From Pedobacter sp. W3I1 (GTDB lineage: Bacteria > Bacteroidota > Bacteroidia > Sphingobacteriales > Sphingobacteriaceae), in the NCBI RefSeq assembly GCF_030816015.1, contig NZ_JAUSXN010000001.1, forward strand, positions 2,790,001-2,854,000: a stretch of 64,000 nucleotides of DNA, in the 5' to 3' direction. Numbering within the stretch: position 1 is the stretch's first letter; each line of letters starts with the position of its first letter. The notes beneath the pieces were generated by a model. It searched no databases. It was not told the DNA's origin and worked only from the letters and a program-made list of their open reading frames with translations. Made by a program: the position numbers and the translations under genes. Shown piece after piece: positions 9,434-18,350 of the stretch.

Positions 9434-10903
9434 ATGCAACTCGATTCCACAAAGTTTATTGCCACAGGTTTAACGTATGACGACGTACTTTTAGTACCCG
9501 CATATTCCGAAATACTGCCCCGTGAAGTAAATACAACCACTTTTTTAACGAAAAAAATTAAACTTAATGTTCCATTGATTTCTGCGGCAATGGATACTGT
9601 AACTGAAGCCGAACTTGCCATTGCCATTGCGCAAAACGGAGGTATTGGTATGTTACATAAAAACATGACTATAGACAGACAAGCTGCCGAAGTACGTAAA
9701 GTTAAGCGTTCGGAAAGTGGTATGATCCAGGATCCTGTTACCTTATTGGAAACAGCTGTTGTGGCCGATGCTTTCAAAATCATGAAAGAGCATAAAATTG
9801 GTGGTATTCCGGTGGTAAGTAGCGATAATAAACTAGTAGGTATTATTACAAATAGAGATTTACGTTTCCAAAAGGATATGAAGAGACCAATTTCTGAGGT
9901 AATGACTAAAGAAAATTTAATCATTGCGCCAGAAGGAACCACTTTGGTTCAGGCAGAAGAAATTCTTCAGAACCATAAAATCGAAAAACTTCCAGTAGTA
10001 AGCAAAGATGGATACTTAAGTGGTTTAATCACTTTTAAAGATATTTCTAAAGTTAAGGATTATCCTGCTGCCTGTAAAGATGAACGTGGCCGTTTAAGGG
10101 TAGGCGCTGCGGTAGGGGTAACAGCCGATACTTTACAGCGTGTTGATGCTTTGGTTCATGCCGGTGTTGATGTAATTACCATCGATACTGCTCATGGCCA
10201 TACTAAAGGTGTTGTTGATAAATTAAGAGAAGTTAAAGCAAAATACCCAGATTTACAGGTGATTGTTGGAAATATAGCCACCGGTGCAGCTGCAAAATTT
10301 TTGGCAGATGCTGGTGCCGATGCAGTTAAAGTAGGTATAGGCCCGGGTTCTATCTGTACCACCAGAATTATTGCCGGTGTTGGTGTTCCGCAGTTATATG
10401 CAGTTTACGAATGCGCAAAAGCTTTAAAAGGAACTGGAGTACCTGTTATTGCTGATGGCGGTATTAAACACACTGGCGACATTGCCAAAGCAATCGCATC
10501 GGGTGCAAGTACAGTGATGGCAGGTTCGTTATTTGCAGGAGTAGAAGAATCGCCAGGTGAAACCATTATTTACGAAGGACGTAAATTTAAATCTTACCGT
10601 GGAATGGGCTCAATTGAAGCGATGGAGCAGGGTTCTAAAGACCGTTATTTCCAGGATGTGGAAGATGATATTAAAAAGTTAGTGCCTGAAGGAATTGTGG
10701 GTCGCGTGCCATTTAAAGGTACTTTGGCAGAAGTAATGTATCAATATATCGGCGGTTTACGTGCCAGCATGGGCTACTGTGGGGCGGCAACTATAGAAGC
10801 ATTACAAGAAGCACAATTCGTACAGATTACAGCTGCAGGTATGCGCGAAAGTCACCCACACGATATTACCATCACTAAAGAAGCACCAAATTATACCAGA
10901 TAA
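9434..10903 (+). CDS. guaB: IMP dehydrogenase
   Basis: Oxidises IMP to XMP with NAD+, the committed step of GMP synthesis in the cytoplasm. From the ATG at 9434 the protein has 489 residues, the usual length. An in-frame start at 9368 would add 22 residues across a -7 promoter box and is not chosen. The TIM barrel begins with [15 protein letters not shown], two CBS domains lie between about residues 95 and 210, and the catalytic loop GPGSICTTR carries Cys308. Nucleotide-binding segments IADGGI and the AGSLFAG/EESPGE region follow. It appears to be a single-gene transcript with a possible terminator at 10984-11014. Confidence 0.97.
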   Translation: MQLDSTKFIATGLTYDDVLLVPAYSEILPREVNTTTFLTKKIKLNVPLISAAMDTVTEAELAIAIAQNGGIGMLHKNMTIDRQAAEVRKVKRSESGMIQDPVTLLETAVVADAFKIMKEHKIGGIPVVSSDNKLVGIITNRDLRFQKDMKRPISEVMTKENLIIAPEGTTLVQAEEILQNHKIEKLPVVSKDGYLSGLITFKDISKVKDYPAACKDERGRLRVGAAVGVTADTLQRVDALVHAGVDVITIDTAHGHTKGVVDKLREVKAKYPDLQVIVGNIATGAAAKFLADAGADAVKVGIGPGSICTTRIIAGVGVPQLYAVYECAKALKGTGVPVIADGGIKHTGDIAKAIASGASTVMAGSLFAGVEESPGETIIYEGRKFKSYRGMGSIEAMEQGSKDRYFQDVEDDIKKLVPEGIVGRVPFKGTLAEVMYQYIGGLRASMGYCGAATIEALQEAQFVQITAAGMRESHPHDITITKEAPNYTR

Positions 10904-10983
10904 GGCATCTTTTTCGAATAATCGTCATTATAAGGAACGAAGCAATCTCATAAGTCAATATTTTTATAGAATTCAATATTAGC

Positions 10984-11014
10984 GGGGCATCGTTTTACGA
11001 TAGCCTCGTTTTTG
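10984..11014 (+). terminator. Possible intrinsic terminator after guaB
   Basis: Stem GGGGC-ATCG / CGAT-A-GCCTC with a TTTTA loop, one bulge and one G-T pair, followed by a T-rich tail. It is imperfect, hence moderate confidence. Confidence 0.45.
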
Positions 11015-11437
11015 TTCGTACAAAGTCTTTCGGCTTTTTAAATGACTTCAGCTCCCCACCAAGAACATTAAGGTAAAAATATGCTAAAAAGATCCTATTA
11101 ATTAAAGGATAATTTAAATATTGAAAGCCAGTATGTTATGGCGTTACCCAAGCTGCGCAAGGGTCGGGCTTTTCAGGGCTGCGCTTCGCTCCGGTACCGA
11201 TGAACTATCGACACTGAACCCTTACAATCCCTAACGCGAACCGCGCATTTAAAAACCTGTAAGGTCCTTAAAAAGATCTCTATATCAGCTTGCTGAATAT
11301 AAGACTAACTATTTTATTGCGTAAAATGTAATAAAGATAGTGGAGCTATTTTCTTAAAATTTTCCGTGCCAATCCGTGTTTCTGTGGCTAATAATAACCC
11401 AGCTCAATCATAAAAATAGAAAAATCACAAAATAAAA

Positions 11438-11467
11438 TTTGGCAGCTAACTTTTTTTGATATATTTG
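11438..11467 (+). promoter_or_regulatory. Bacteroidota promoter for the 11610 TonB receptor
   Basis: TTTG (11438-11441), an 18-bp spacer and TATATTTG (11460-11467) match the -33/-7 consensus. The predicted start near 11474 gives a 5' leader of about 135 nt. Confidence 0.75.
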
Positions 11468-11609
11468 TCGACTAAATCCATAGGATTTATATAAGTTATG
11501 AAATTTGGACAAAAAACCCGCCTGTAGTTGTTGTGGCTATTCTCAAACAAAATAAAACAATTTACAAGCCTATTAACTGATAACATTTAAACAAACTATA
11601 TAACCAATC

Positions 11610-14189
11610 ATGAACAAAAGTTTACTCATTTTTTTTTCATTAATACTTTCTGCAAACTTTGTTTTTGCTCAGACACCGGTAAGGGGTGTAATAAAGGCAA
11701 GTAATGGCACTACCATACCACATGCAACCATAAAGGTAAGAGGTACAAACCAAGCCGTTGTAGCCGATGATAATGGTGCCTTTACCATTAATGTAAAGCA
11801 AGAAATTCCATTTTATTTACAAGTTAGTTCAGTTGGCTTTAAACCCCAGGATTTTCAGTTTTTAAAACCACAGGAAACACCCATTGAGTTGGTTCTGGTA
11901 GAAAGCGCACTGCTGGATGAAATTGTGGTAACGTCGAGAAGGCGTTCGGAGGTTTTGCAAGATGTGCCCATTCCAATTACCGTAATTGGTGGACAGGCAG
12001 CAGAAAATGCTGGTGCATTTAACGTTAACCGTTTAAAAGAGTTGGTTCCTTCAGTACAGTTATATGCTTCTAATGCCAGAAATACTACTTTAAATATTAG
12101 GGGATTAGGCTCAACATTCGGTTTAACCAACGATGGTATCGATCCAGGTGTAGGTTTTTACGTAGATGGTGTTTATCACGCCCGTCCGGCTGCAACCTCT
12201 ACCGATTTTCTGGATATCGAGCAGATTGAAATCCTTCGCGGTCCACAAGGGACCTTATTTGGTAAAAACACCACCGCTGGTGCATTTAATATCACCACCA
12301 CCAAACCAACCTTAACGCCAAGTGCAAAAGTAGAATTGAGCGTTGGAAATTATAATTTTATCCAGGCTAAAACTTCCGTTTCAGGTGCTCTTGCAAAAGA
12401 TCTTGCTGCAAAAATTTCAATTTCGGGTACACAGCGTGATGGTACCATTTGGAACACCAGGGAAGAGCGCAAATACAGCGGACAAAACAATCTTGGGTTT
12501 AAAAGTCAGTTGTATTACACACCTTCTGATAAATTGCAGGTATTGTTAAGTGGCGATGTGAGCATTCAGCATCCTGCAGGTTATCCATTGGTAATTGCAG
12601 GCGTAACTACGACTGAAAGAAGTGCTTACCGCCAGTATGCCAAAATTGTATCTGATTTAGGCTATCAACAACCTAAAATCGATCCTTTTTCCAGAGAGAT
12701 CAATACCAATACGCCTTGGAGACATAATCAATCAATAGGTGGTATATCTTTAAATGTAGATTATAAAATAGGTAATGGAACGCTTACTTCTACTACTGCC
12801 TGGAGATTCTGGAACTGGGATCCTACGAACGACAGGGATTTCTCTGAGTTAGCTGCATTAACCAAATCGCAGGGTACTTCACGCCACGATCAATACTCGC
12901 AGGAGGTAAGGTATGCAGGAAATATTACCGACAAAGTAAGTGGAGTAATCGGTGTGTATCTATTGGGGCAGAATTTAAAAGGATTGTCACAAACAGAAGA
13001 AGTGGGTAAGGATCAGTGGAGATTTGTACAAACCAGTAATACCGGCAGTCAGGCTTTATACTCAACCCCAGGCTTACTAGATGGCTTCGGGATTAAAACG
13101 AACTCCACTATCAAATCGTTAAGTGCTGCTGTTTTTGCACAGGTTGATTGGGAAGTTTTAACGAACCTGCACGTATTACCAGGTTTAAGGTATACCTATG
13201 ATAAAAAAGATGTTGATTACGATAGGGTAACTTATGGTGGTTTACAAACTACCGATGCGGCATTATTGGCACTTAAAGCGGCTGTGTATGCAAATCAGCA
13301 GTTTATAACCAAGGTAGATAATAACAATTTATCTGGTAACTTTACAGTATCTTACCGTCCTACTCATAACTTAAATGTTTACGGAACTTTTTCTACCGCA
13401 TATAAACCGGTTGGTGTTAATGTAGGTGGTTTGCCAACTACCTCAGCAGGAGCAGCCGATTTATCTGTAGCTGTTGTTAAACCGGAGTATGTACAACATT
13501 ATGAGTTAGGTGCTAAAACAAAGCCATTTAAAGGTGCTATTGTAAATCTCAGTTTGTTTAATACTGATATTAAAGATTACCAGACCAATGTGCAATCGCC
13601 ACAGTTGGGCGTAAACAGGGGCTATTTGGCAAATGCTGAAAAAGTAAGGGTAAAAGGCCTGGAAATTGACGGAACTTATCAATTAGAAAGGTTTTTAACT
13701 TTAAATGCTGCTTTGGCTTATCTAGATGGCAAATATGTTAAATTTACCAATGCACCACTGCCTTTAGAAGAAACCGGACATACAGAATTAGTGAATGGTG
13801 TAGCTACTCAGGTAGCATTTAAAGATGCTTCAGGAGGCAGATTACCAGGTATATCTAAATGGAATATTTCTGGTGGTTCAGAATTCAGCGCGCCTGGCAG
13901 TTTAGCAACCAAGCTGGGTAGATATTTTATTGCTGCTGATGCCAGTTACCGTTCAGAGTATTCTTCAAATCCTACACCCTCGAGCATATTAAATGTTAAA
14001 GGTTATGCTTTGTTTAATGCCAGGTTAGGATTCAAATCTGATAAATTCTCTGCATTTGTGTGGAGCAGAAATATCGGAAACAAAAATTATTACGAGCAGT
14101 TGCAGGCAGCAGCAGGTAACTCCGGTTTGTATGCAGGTGTACTTGGCGATCCAAGAACTTATGGTGCTACCTTGCGTTATTCTTTCTAA
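11610..14189 (+). CDS. TonB-dependent outer-membrane receptor
   Basis: An 859-residue protein with a signal peptide ending FVFAQ (residue 21), a carboxypeptidase-regulatory-like domain (about 23-100), a plug domain (about 115-230, with the LNIRGLG and GPQGTLFGKNTTAGAFNI motifs) and a 22-strand barrel ending in the C-terminal aromatic signature LRYSF. It lacks the SusC-type plug signature and no SusD gene follows. The plug is more like iron-complex or cofactor receptors of the FecA/FyuA kind, so the substrate could be a siderophore or other small nutrient. The receptor is monocistronic, with a textbook promoter upstream and a hairpin terminator at 14231-14260. Confidence 0.9.
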   Translation: MNKSLLIFFSLILSANFVFAQTPVRGVIKASNGTTIPHATIKVRGTNQAVVADDNGAFTINVKQEIPFYLQVSSVGFKPQDFQFLKPQETPIELVLVESALLDEIVVTSRRRSEVLQDVPIPITVIGGQAAENAGAFNVNRLKELVPSVQLYASNARNTTLNIRGLGSTFGLTNDGIDPGVGFYVDGVYHARPAATSTDFLDIEQIEILRGPQGTLFGKNTTAGAFNITTTKPTLTPSAKVELSVGNYNFIQAKTSVSGALAKDLAAKISISGTQRDGTIWNTREERKYSGQNNLGFKSQLYYTPSDKLQVLLSGDVSIQHPAGYPLVIAGVTTTERSAYRQYAKIVSDLGYQQPKIDPFSREINTNTPWRHNQSIGGISLNVDYKIGNGTLTSTTAWRFWNWDPTNDRDFSELAALTKSQGTSRHDQYSQEVRYAGNITDKVSGVIGVYLLGQNLKGLSQTEEVGKDQWRFVQTSNTGSQALYSTPGLLDGFGIKTNSTIKSLSAAVFAQVDWEVLTNLHVLPGLRYTYDKKDVDYDRVTYGGLQTTDAALLALKAAVYANQQFITKVDNNNLSGNFTVSYRPTHNLNVYGTFSTAYKPVGVNVGGLPTTSAGAADLSVAVVKPEYVQHYELGAKTKPFKGAIVNLSLFNTDIKDYQTNVQSPQLGVNRGYLANAEKVRVKGLEIDGTYQLERFLTLNAALAYLDGKYVKFTNAPLPLEETGHTELVNGVATQVAFKDASGGRLPGISKWNISGGSEFSAPGSLATKLGRYFIAADASYRSEYSSNPTPSSILNVKGYALFNARLGFKSDKFSAFVWSRNIGNKNYYEQLQAAAGNSGLYAGVLGDPRTYGATLRYSF

Positions 14190-14207
14190 GATTGTTTAAC
14201 TGAAAAT

Positions 14208-14665
14208 CTTTTCTCTCTTATATTTGGTTAAAAGGAGTGGTGTAATGCCATTCCTTTTTTGTTTTTAAGGAGAGCGGGGTCCCTGTGCTTTTCGGTTGCG
14301 GTAATCCTGCTGTCCGTTTTACTTCGCCAATGAAGGATTGGCTTCGTGCCCACTTCCATCAGGTCTATTTTACTTCTGCTAGTGGTTTTTATGGAAATAA
14401 ATACCAGAAACTAATTTACGCTTATCACCAGGAGATTTGAATGGCAGAATAATAAGCGAAATCTTTCTCTCTTATATTTGGTTAAAAGGAGTGGTGTAAT
14501 GCCATTCCTTTTTTGTTTTTAAGGAGAGCGGGGTTCCTGTGCTTTTCGGTTGCGGTAATCCTGCTGTCCGTTTTACTTCGCCAATGAAGGATTGGCTTCG
14601 TGCCCACTTCCATCAGGTCTATTTTACTTCTGCCAGTGATTCTTATGGAGATTAAATACCAGGAA
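14208..14665. repeat. Direct duplication of about 205 bp, two copies 254 bp apart
   Basis: Copy 1 (about 14208-14412) and copy 2 (about 14462-14666) are almost identical. Each has the terminator hairpin, a GC-rich stretch and a framework element TCCTGCTG...CCATCAGGTCTA (14301-14370 and 14555-14624). The copies diverge at their 3' ends, where copy 2 is interrupted further on by the small insertion at 14684-15148. Confidence 0.85.
14231..14260 (+). terminator. Intrinsic terminator after the TonB receptor gene
   Basis: A ten-pair stem AAAGGAGTGG / CCATTCCTTT (one G-T pair) with a seven-base loop and a T run. The same hairpin recurs at 14485-14514 because it lies inside a duplicated segment. Confidence 0.75.
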
Positions 14666-14683
14666 CTAGTTTCCCTCATTAGC

Positions 14684-15148
14684 CTATCGTGTGGACACAT
14701 CTTTTTTTAGGATGGTTTGGACATCATGCTAGCTGGCTTTAATAAACCACAGTCTTTACCGAAGAACGCCGTCAATCCCAAGTGGCAGAAGAATCAAAAA
14801 AACAGGTATTGAAAAGAACAAGTAGCACTACCAAGCCTGAAATGCAGTGGTTTTGTGTTCTTATCCGCTGCATTTAAGGTTAAAAGGATATTGAACACAA
14901 AACGAAGTGCCACTGTTTTTTTGATGAGCGTGGGCGGTGAGAAGCCACATTGCTGGATTGACAAAGCGCTTTGGGTACTTTGGCGCTCCAAAGTACCTTG
15001 CCCCGCGGCAAAGAGCGTAATAAATCGATATTTGTGTTTAGAGTTACTTAATAGCAGGAAAGATGCTGAAATAAATTCAGCATGACGATCGCCTTAGAGA
15101 AAAGGGCTAAAAACAAATCTAATTAGCAGAGATGTGTCCACACGATAG
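14684..15148. mobile_element. MITE-like insertion, 465 bp, 18-bp inverted ends, 9-bp target duplication
   Basis: The ends CTATCGTGTGGACACATC (14684-14701) and its exact reverse complement (15131-15148) bound a non-coding segment. Immediately outside, CTCATTAGC occurs at 14675-14683 and again at 15149-15157, a 9-bp target-site duplication. Joining the flanks restores sequence that aligns with the 3' end of the neighbouring copy of the duplicated segment. The interior contains a perfect hairpin (GGTACTTTGG/CCAAAGTACC, 14974-14997) and a copy of the CTGAA...TTCAG palindrome (about 15061-15091), but no transposase frame. The family that mobilised it cannot be named from sequence alone. Confidence 0.82.
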
Positions 15149-15157
15149 CTCATTAGC

Positions 15158-15450
15158 GGGAGATCAATGTTATTAAGTTAGGTATATCTATTGTCAGTCT
15201 GAGCCTGTCGAAGATCTTTATTGTCGGAAAAAAACATTTGTCCTTCAATAGGCTCAGGATGATATGCTTTTTTGTTTCTCCTTAACTTAATGACATTGAT
15301 CAGGAAATTTAAAGGTAGAATGAAAAAGAGTAAAATAAGCTATCGCTTTTGGAGGTTAAAACTTCAAAAAATAGACCTGTAACAGCTTTGTGCAGAATTA
15401 AAATTTATAGAAAGCCGATAAAATATTAACTTCGGTAAATTTTAAAAAAA
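15158..15450. other. Gap before the LOG-family gene
   Basis: Contains two arms of the GTC..CTGAGCCTGTCGAAG palindrome family (about 15194-15216 and 15239-15262) enclosing a short AT-rich loop. The rest is AT-rich with no recognisable gene. Confidence 0.6.
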
Positions 15451-16044
15451 ATGAATAAGCTTAACTCGGTTTGTGTGTATTGTGGCTCAAACTTTAATGG
15501 CGATATAACACTCCGTAAGGTAATAAAGCAATTGGCCGAAACACTTGTGAAACAGCAGATCAGATTGGTGTATGGTGGTGGTAGTGTTGGGGTAATGGGC
15601 GTGTTAGCTAACGATGTTCTGGAATTGGGTGGTTTAGTAACGGGGGTAATTCCTCAGTTTTTAATGGATAAGGAAGTAGGTCACCAGGGTTTAACCGAAA
15701 TGATTGTTACCGAAAATATGCATCAGCGGAAACAGAAAATGGCCGATTTGAGCGACGGTTTTGTCATCTTACCTGGTGGATTTGGTACATTGGAAGAATT
15801 TTTTGAAGTGTTAACCTGGTTACAGCTTGGCCTGCACAATAAACCAATCGGGGTATTAAATGTAAATGGCTTTTACGATCCCTTATTTGCTCAAATGGAC
15901 ATGATGGTTCAAAACAAATTTTTGAAACTGGCCAATCGCGATTTGGTTTTTAATGAGGCAGATGCTGAAATATTAATTAATAAAATGGACAGTTTTTCTG
16001 CTATTCCTGATGAAGTTTGGTTTAGAGAAAGGAATCTGAGTTAA
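15451..16044 (+). CDS. LOG-family (TIGR00730) Rossmann-fold protein
   Basis: A 197-residue protein with the nucleotide-binding start VCVYCGSNF, the glycine-rich YGGGSVGVMG and the diagnostic PGGFGTLEE motif (residues 108-116), preceded by the MHQRKQKM arginine/lysine segment. Family members with this motif hydrolyse nucleoside 5'-monophosphates to free base and ribose phosphate (LOG, cytokinin riboside monophosphate phosphoribohydrolase); bacterial homologues may be general nucleotide hydrolases. The length is typical. It should be cytoplasmic. No operon partner is obvious, since the next gene begins 140 bp downstream. Confidence 0.88.
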   Translation: MNKLNSVCVYCGSNFNGDITLRKVIKQLAETLVKQQIRLVYGGGSVGVMGVLANDVLELGGLVTGVIPQFLMDKEVGHQGLTEMIVTENMHQRKQKMADLSDGFVILPGGFGTLEEFFEVLTWLQLGLHNKPIGVLNVNGFYDPLFAQMDMMVQNKFLKLANRDLVFNEADAEILINKMDSFSAIPDEVWFRERNLS

Positions 16045-16183
16045 TTATAGCAAGATGCTTATGGTTAATAGTCAATGGTTCATAGCCAGAGTGCTTATAT
16101 CATTAGACGATTAACCAGCAATTTAACAATACAAACAACAATAATATTATAAAAACACCTTTAGAGGACCTAAAATTACAATA

Positions 16184-16645
16184 ATGCAAATCATCAGCTC
16201 CCATGCAGAATTTGAACAATACCTTGGCAAGGAATTAGGCGTTTCTTCATGGCACACCATTACACAAGAACAAATTAATAAATTCGCCGATGCTACTTTA
16301 GATCATCAATGGATACATGTTGATGAAGAGCGGGCGCAAAATGAAGGACCTTTTAAAGCAACCATAGCGCATGGCTATTTAACACTTTCATTAATCCCTT
16401 ATCTATGGAAAGAAATTGTTGATATCCAGAAATTAAAAATGGAGATCAATTATGGTATCGAAAGTTTAAGGTTCGCACAAGCCGTTACCGTAAACAGTAA
16501 GGTAAGGTTAAAAGCCAAGCTAGCTTCCATCATTAATCTCCGAGGCGTAACGAAGGTAAATATGGCTATCGAAATGGAAATTGAAGATCAAAAGAAACCT
16601 GCCTTTAGTGGAGAGGTAGTTTTCTTGTATCATTTTGTAAATTAA
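16184..16645 (+). CDS. MaoC-family (R)-specific enoyl-CoA hydratase-like protein
   Basis: A 153-residue single hot-dog domain. The hydratase-2 motif is clear: FADATLDHQWIHVDEERA, with the catalytic Asp40 and His45 spaced D-x4-H as in PhaJ, then the GPFKATIAHGYLTLSLIP helix. Such enzymes hydrate 2-enoyl-CoA to (R)-3-hydroxyacyl-CoA, or act on related acyl substrates, in the cytoplasm. The length equals that of stand-alone members. The true substrate is not set by sequence. It is followed 60 bp later by a lipoprotein gene on the same strand, with no evident functional link. Confidence 0.88.
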   Translation: MQIISSHAEFEQYLGKELGVSSWHTITQEQINKFADATLDHQWIHVDEERAQNEGPFKATIAHGYLTLSLIPYLWKEIVDIQKLKMEINYGIESLRFAQAVTVNSKVRLKAKLASIINLRGVTKVNMAIEMEIEDQKKPAFSGEVVFLYHFVN

Positions 16646-16705
16646 TACCTTACAATGTAGCGCATTGTTTATCTTTAACATTAAATAAGGAAAAACAAAT
16701 GCCTC

Positions 16706-17245
16706 ATGATCGTAAACTGGAAATCTTTAAGTTTTATTTTAATTAGTCTCGCTATCGTTTCTTGCCAGAAGAATAAGGCTCAAAACAGGGCTGCCGATTC
16801 ATTTTTGCCGATGCAGATTGGTAATTTATGGTATATGAATGCTCAATCTTATACTGAAATCAAGGATACTGTTCGCATCAATAAAAAGCTTTTTTACAAG
16901 TTTTATTCTTTGGTCGGCGGCGATGCAGTGAGTACCGTTTATTTGAGGATTGATGAGCAGAATAAATTGGTGGAAAGCTATCCTGATGATCCTTTGAAAA
17001 CTTATACCCGGGCCGATTTTAATGCGAAGGTTGGCGATAAGTTTTTCACTACAGGAGCAAAAGATGAAAATGATAACGAAGTAACGGTGGTTCAAAAATC
17101 GGATACCGAAATGACTTTTTCGTTTGATCCGATTTATCATCCAAATTTAAAAGGACACCCATCGCAGGTAAAATATATAAAAGGTAAAGGCCGGGACGAA
17201 AAGTTTAAAAAACTGAAGATTGATGGCGTAGTTTATCAAAATTAG
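16706..17245 (+). CDS. Small lipoprotein of unknown function
   Basis: A 179-residue protein with an N-terminal hydrophobic stretch and a lipobox, IVSC, with Cys20 as the probable lipidation site, so it should be anchored in the outer or inner membrane facing the periplasm. The mature part is hydrophilic and beta-rich with no motif I recognise. Its stop overlaps by 4 bases the stop of the convergent DUF1801 gene, so the two genes meet tail to tail without a spacer. Confidence 0.7.
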   Translation: MIVNWKSLSFILISLAIVSCQKNKAQNRAADSFLPMQIGNLWYMNAQSYTEIKDTVRINKKLFYKFYSLVGGDAVSTVYLRIDEQNKLVESYPDDPLKTYTRADFNAKVGDKFFTTGAKDENDNEVTVVQKSDTEMTFSFDPIYHPNLKGHPSQVKYIKGKGRDEKFKKLKIDGVVYQN

Positions 17246-17703
17246 CCATTACGCTTATACACCTTTTCATAATGCTCAATCCATTGCTCTGGCGTTACTT
17301 TTCTGATGAGCTCGGCAATCAGTGCGTATGGAATATCACCTGGCTTTTTAAAACGGACACAACCTTTGCCCATATCAAGCTTATATTTACAGTGTTTAGG
17401 ATATTCAGCCTGAAACCATTCCAGTAAACCGGTAAATGCATACAGACCCAGGTGGTGCATCACAATAAAATTCTTTTGCGAACCAACATTGATAAAAGGT
17501 AAAGCCTGTTGCGGTGTGCAATGGTAACCCGCAGGGTAAAGTGCTAACGGAATAACGTAGCCCAGCATACCATAAGTGATTTTTTCTTCAAAACCTTTGG
17601 GTAAGTTTTCTAAAATCGTATCTCTCAGTTTTGAAACAGGTACTTTTCTTTCTTCAGCGATACTGTTTAAGTATTCTTCTGGTGTGTTAATCTCCATCTG
17701 CAT
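17242..17703 (-). CDS. DUF1801-family protein
   Basis: About 153 residues from the ATG at 17703, which lies one base after the stop of the upstream gene; an earlier in-frame ATG at 17718 would overlap that gene by 14 bases. The protein shows the DUF1801/YdhG-type fold: EEYLNSIAEERK, then FEEKITYGMLGYVIP, ALPFINVGSQKNFIVMHHLG and a C-terminal CVRFKKPGDIP segment followed by an EQWIEHYE helix. It is small, soluble and cytoplasmic. The biochemical role of the family is not established. It is probably co-transcribed with the DUF2721 gene. Confidence 0.8.
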   Translation of the reverse strand: MQMEINTPEEYLNSIAEERKVPVSKLRDTILENLPKGFEEKITYGMLGYVIPLALYPAGYHCTPQQALPFINVGSQKNFIVMHHLGLYAFTGLLEWFQAEYPKHCKYKLDMGKGCVRFKKPGDIPYALIAELIRKVTPEQWIEHYEKVYKRNG

Positions 17704-17704
17704 G

Positions 17705-18148
17705 CTAATTTTTATCAAACTTCTTTTTTAACCTGCTTACTATCGAGGGATTATCCAATTCTTCTAAACTACTCAGTTCCAATTCCAGTGCCTTTGTGCT
17801 GATCTGGATCTCGATCAACGAGATAATGAGCGAGATCATAAAGAAGATCAAACTCAATCCAAAAAGGATTTCGGCAACCGTATTCCATTCCAGGTAAATG
17901 AAAAACATACAAAAAAGGCAGCTTGCGAAACTGAGTACGCCAAAAGCCTGCATATTTTTAATTAACCTTAATCGGTAACGTAAGTTTTCAATCTGTTGGT
18001 GAAGTGCTGCATTTTTATCGCCGTCTTCATATTTCGATTTTAAACTTCTTACCAAACTGGCCAGAGCCAGAAACCGGTTGGTATAGGCCAGCATAATTAA
18101 GCTAATGGCAGGAAACAATAGTGCAGGAATATTGATGGTTAGTTCCAT
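17705..18148 (-). CDS. DUF2721-family membrane protein
   Basis: A 147-residue protein with an N-terminal hydrophobic segment (about residues 8-25), a charged middle (HQQIENLRYRLRLIKN) and two further membrane segments (about 66-88 and 90-112), ending in a charged tail. This arrangement matches the DUF2721 family of small inner-membrane proteins, whose function is unknown. It is first in a two-gene unit with the DUF1801 gene. Confidence 0.75.
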   Translation of the reverse strand: MELTINIPALLFPAISLIMLAYTNRFLALASLVRSLKSKYEDGDKNAALHQQIENLRYRLRLIKNMQAFGVLSFASCLFCMFFIYLEWNTVAEILFGLSLIFFMISLIISLIEIQISTKALELELSSLEELDNPSIVSRLKKKFDKN

Positions 18149-18220
18149 TCTTAGGATTTATCCAAAAATATCATTTTAAATGGATATCTCCTTAGGTACA
18201 CCACAAATTACATAAACTGT

Positions 18221-18246
18221 CGTCATCCTGAATTTATTTCAGGATC
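18221..18246. repeat. Family B palindrome (CGTCATCCTGAATTTATTTCAGGATC)
   Basis: Short hairpin ATCCTGAA / TTCAGGAT in the gap between the divergent DUF2721 and carboxylase genes. Related hairpins lie at 27751-27818 and 57782-57843. Confidence 0.7.
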
Positions 18247-18350
18247 TTTGTGGTTAAAAAGACTTAGCGCACCTTGCGGTTAAGTGACCGGTAGACCAGA
18301 AACCGTTTTGGTCAATGCTATTTTTCTGAAATTAAATTTAAATTGCCACC

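Larger units (their letters stand above)
10904..11609. other. 706-bp gap between guaB and the TonB receptor gene
   Basis: Holds the possible guaB terminator, then AT-rich sequence with a remnant of a G/C-rich repeat (about 11140-11250, containing GGGCTGCGCTTCGCTCC) and a fragment at about 11365-11395 resembling the accession of hairpin repeats seen near 30313 (CCGTGCCAATCCGTGTTTCTGTGG). The last 170 bp carry the promoter for the downstream receptor. No coding potential was seen. Confidence 0.6.

Noticed and set aside
9343..9942. Long reverse-strand open frame opposite guaB
   Set aside because: It is a shadow of guaB. The residues are hydrophobic without any pattern, and the guaB frame shows the full enzyme.
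14794..15085. Small open frames inside the 465-bp insertion
   Set aside because: No similarity to a transposase that I can recognise; the frames overlap on opposite strands across a hairpin.
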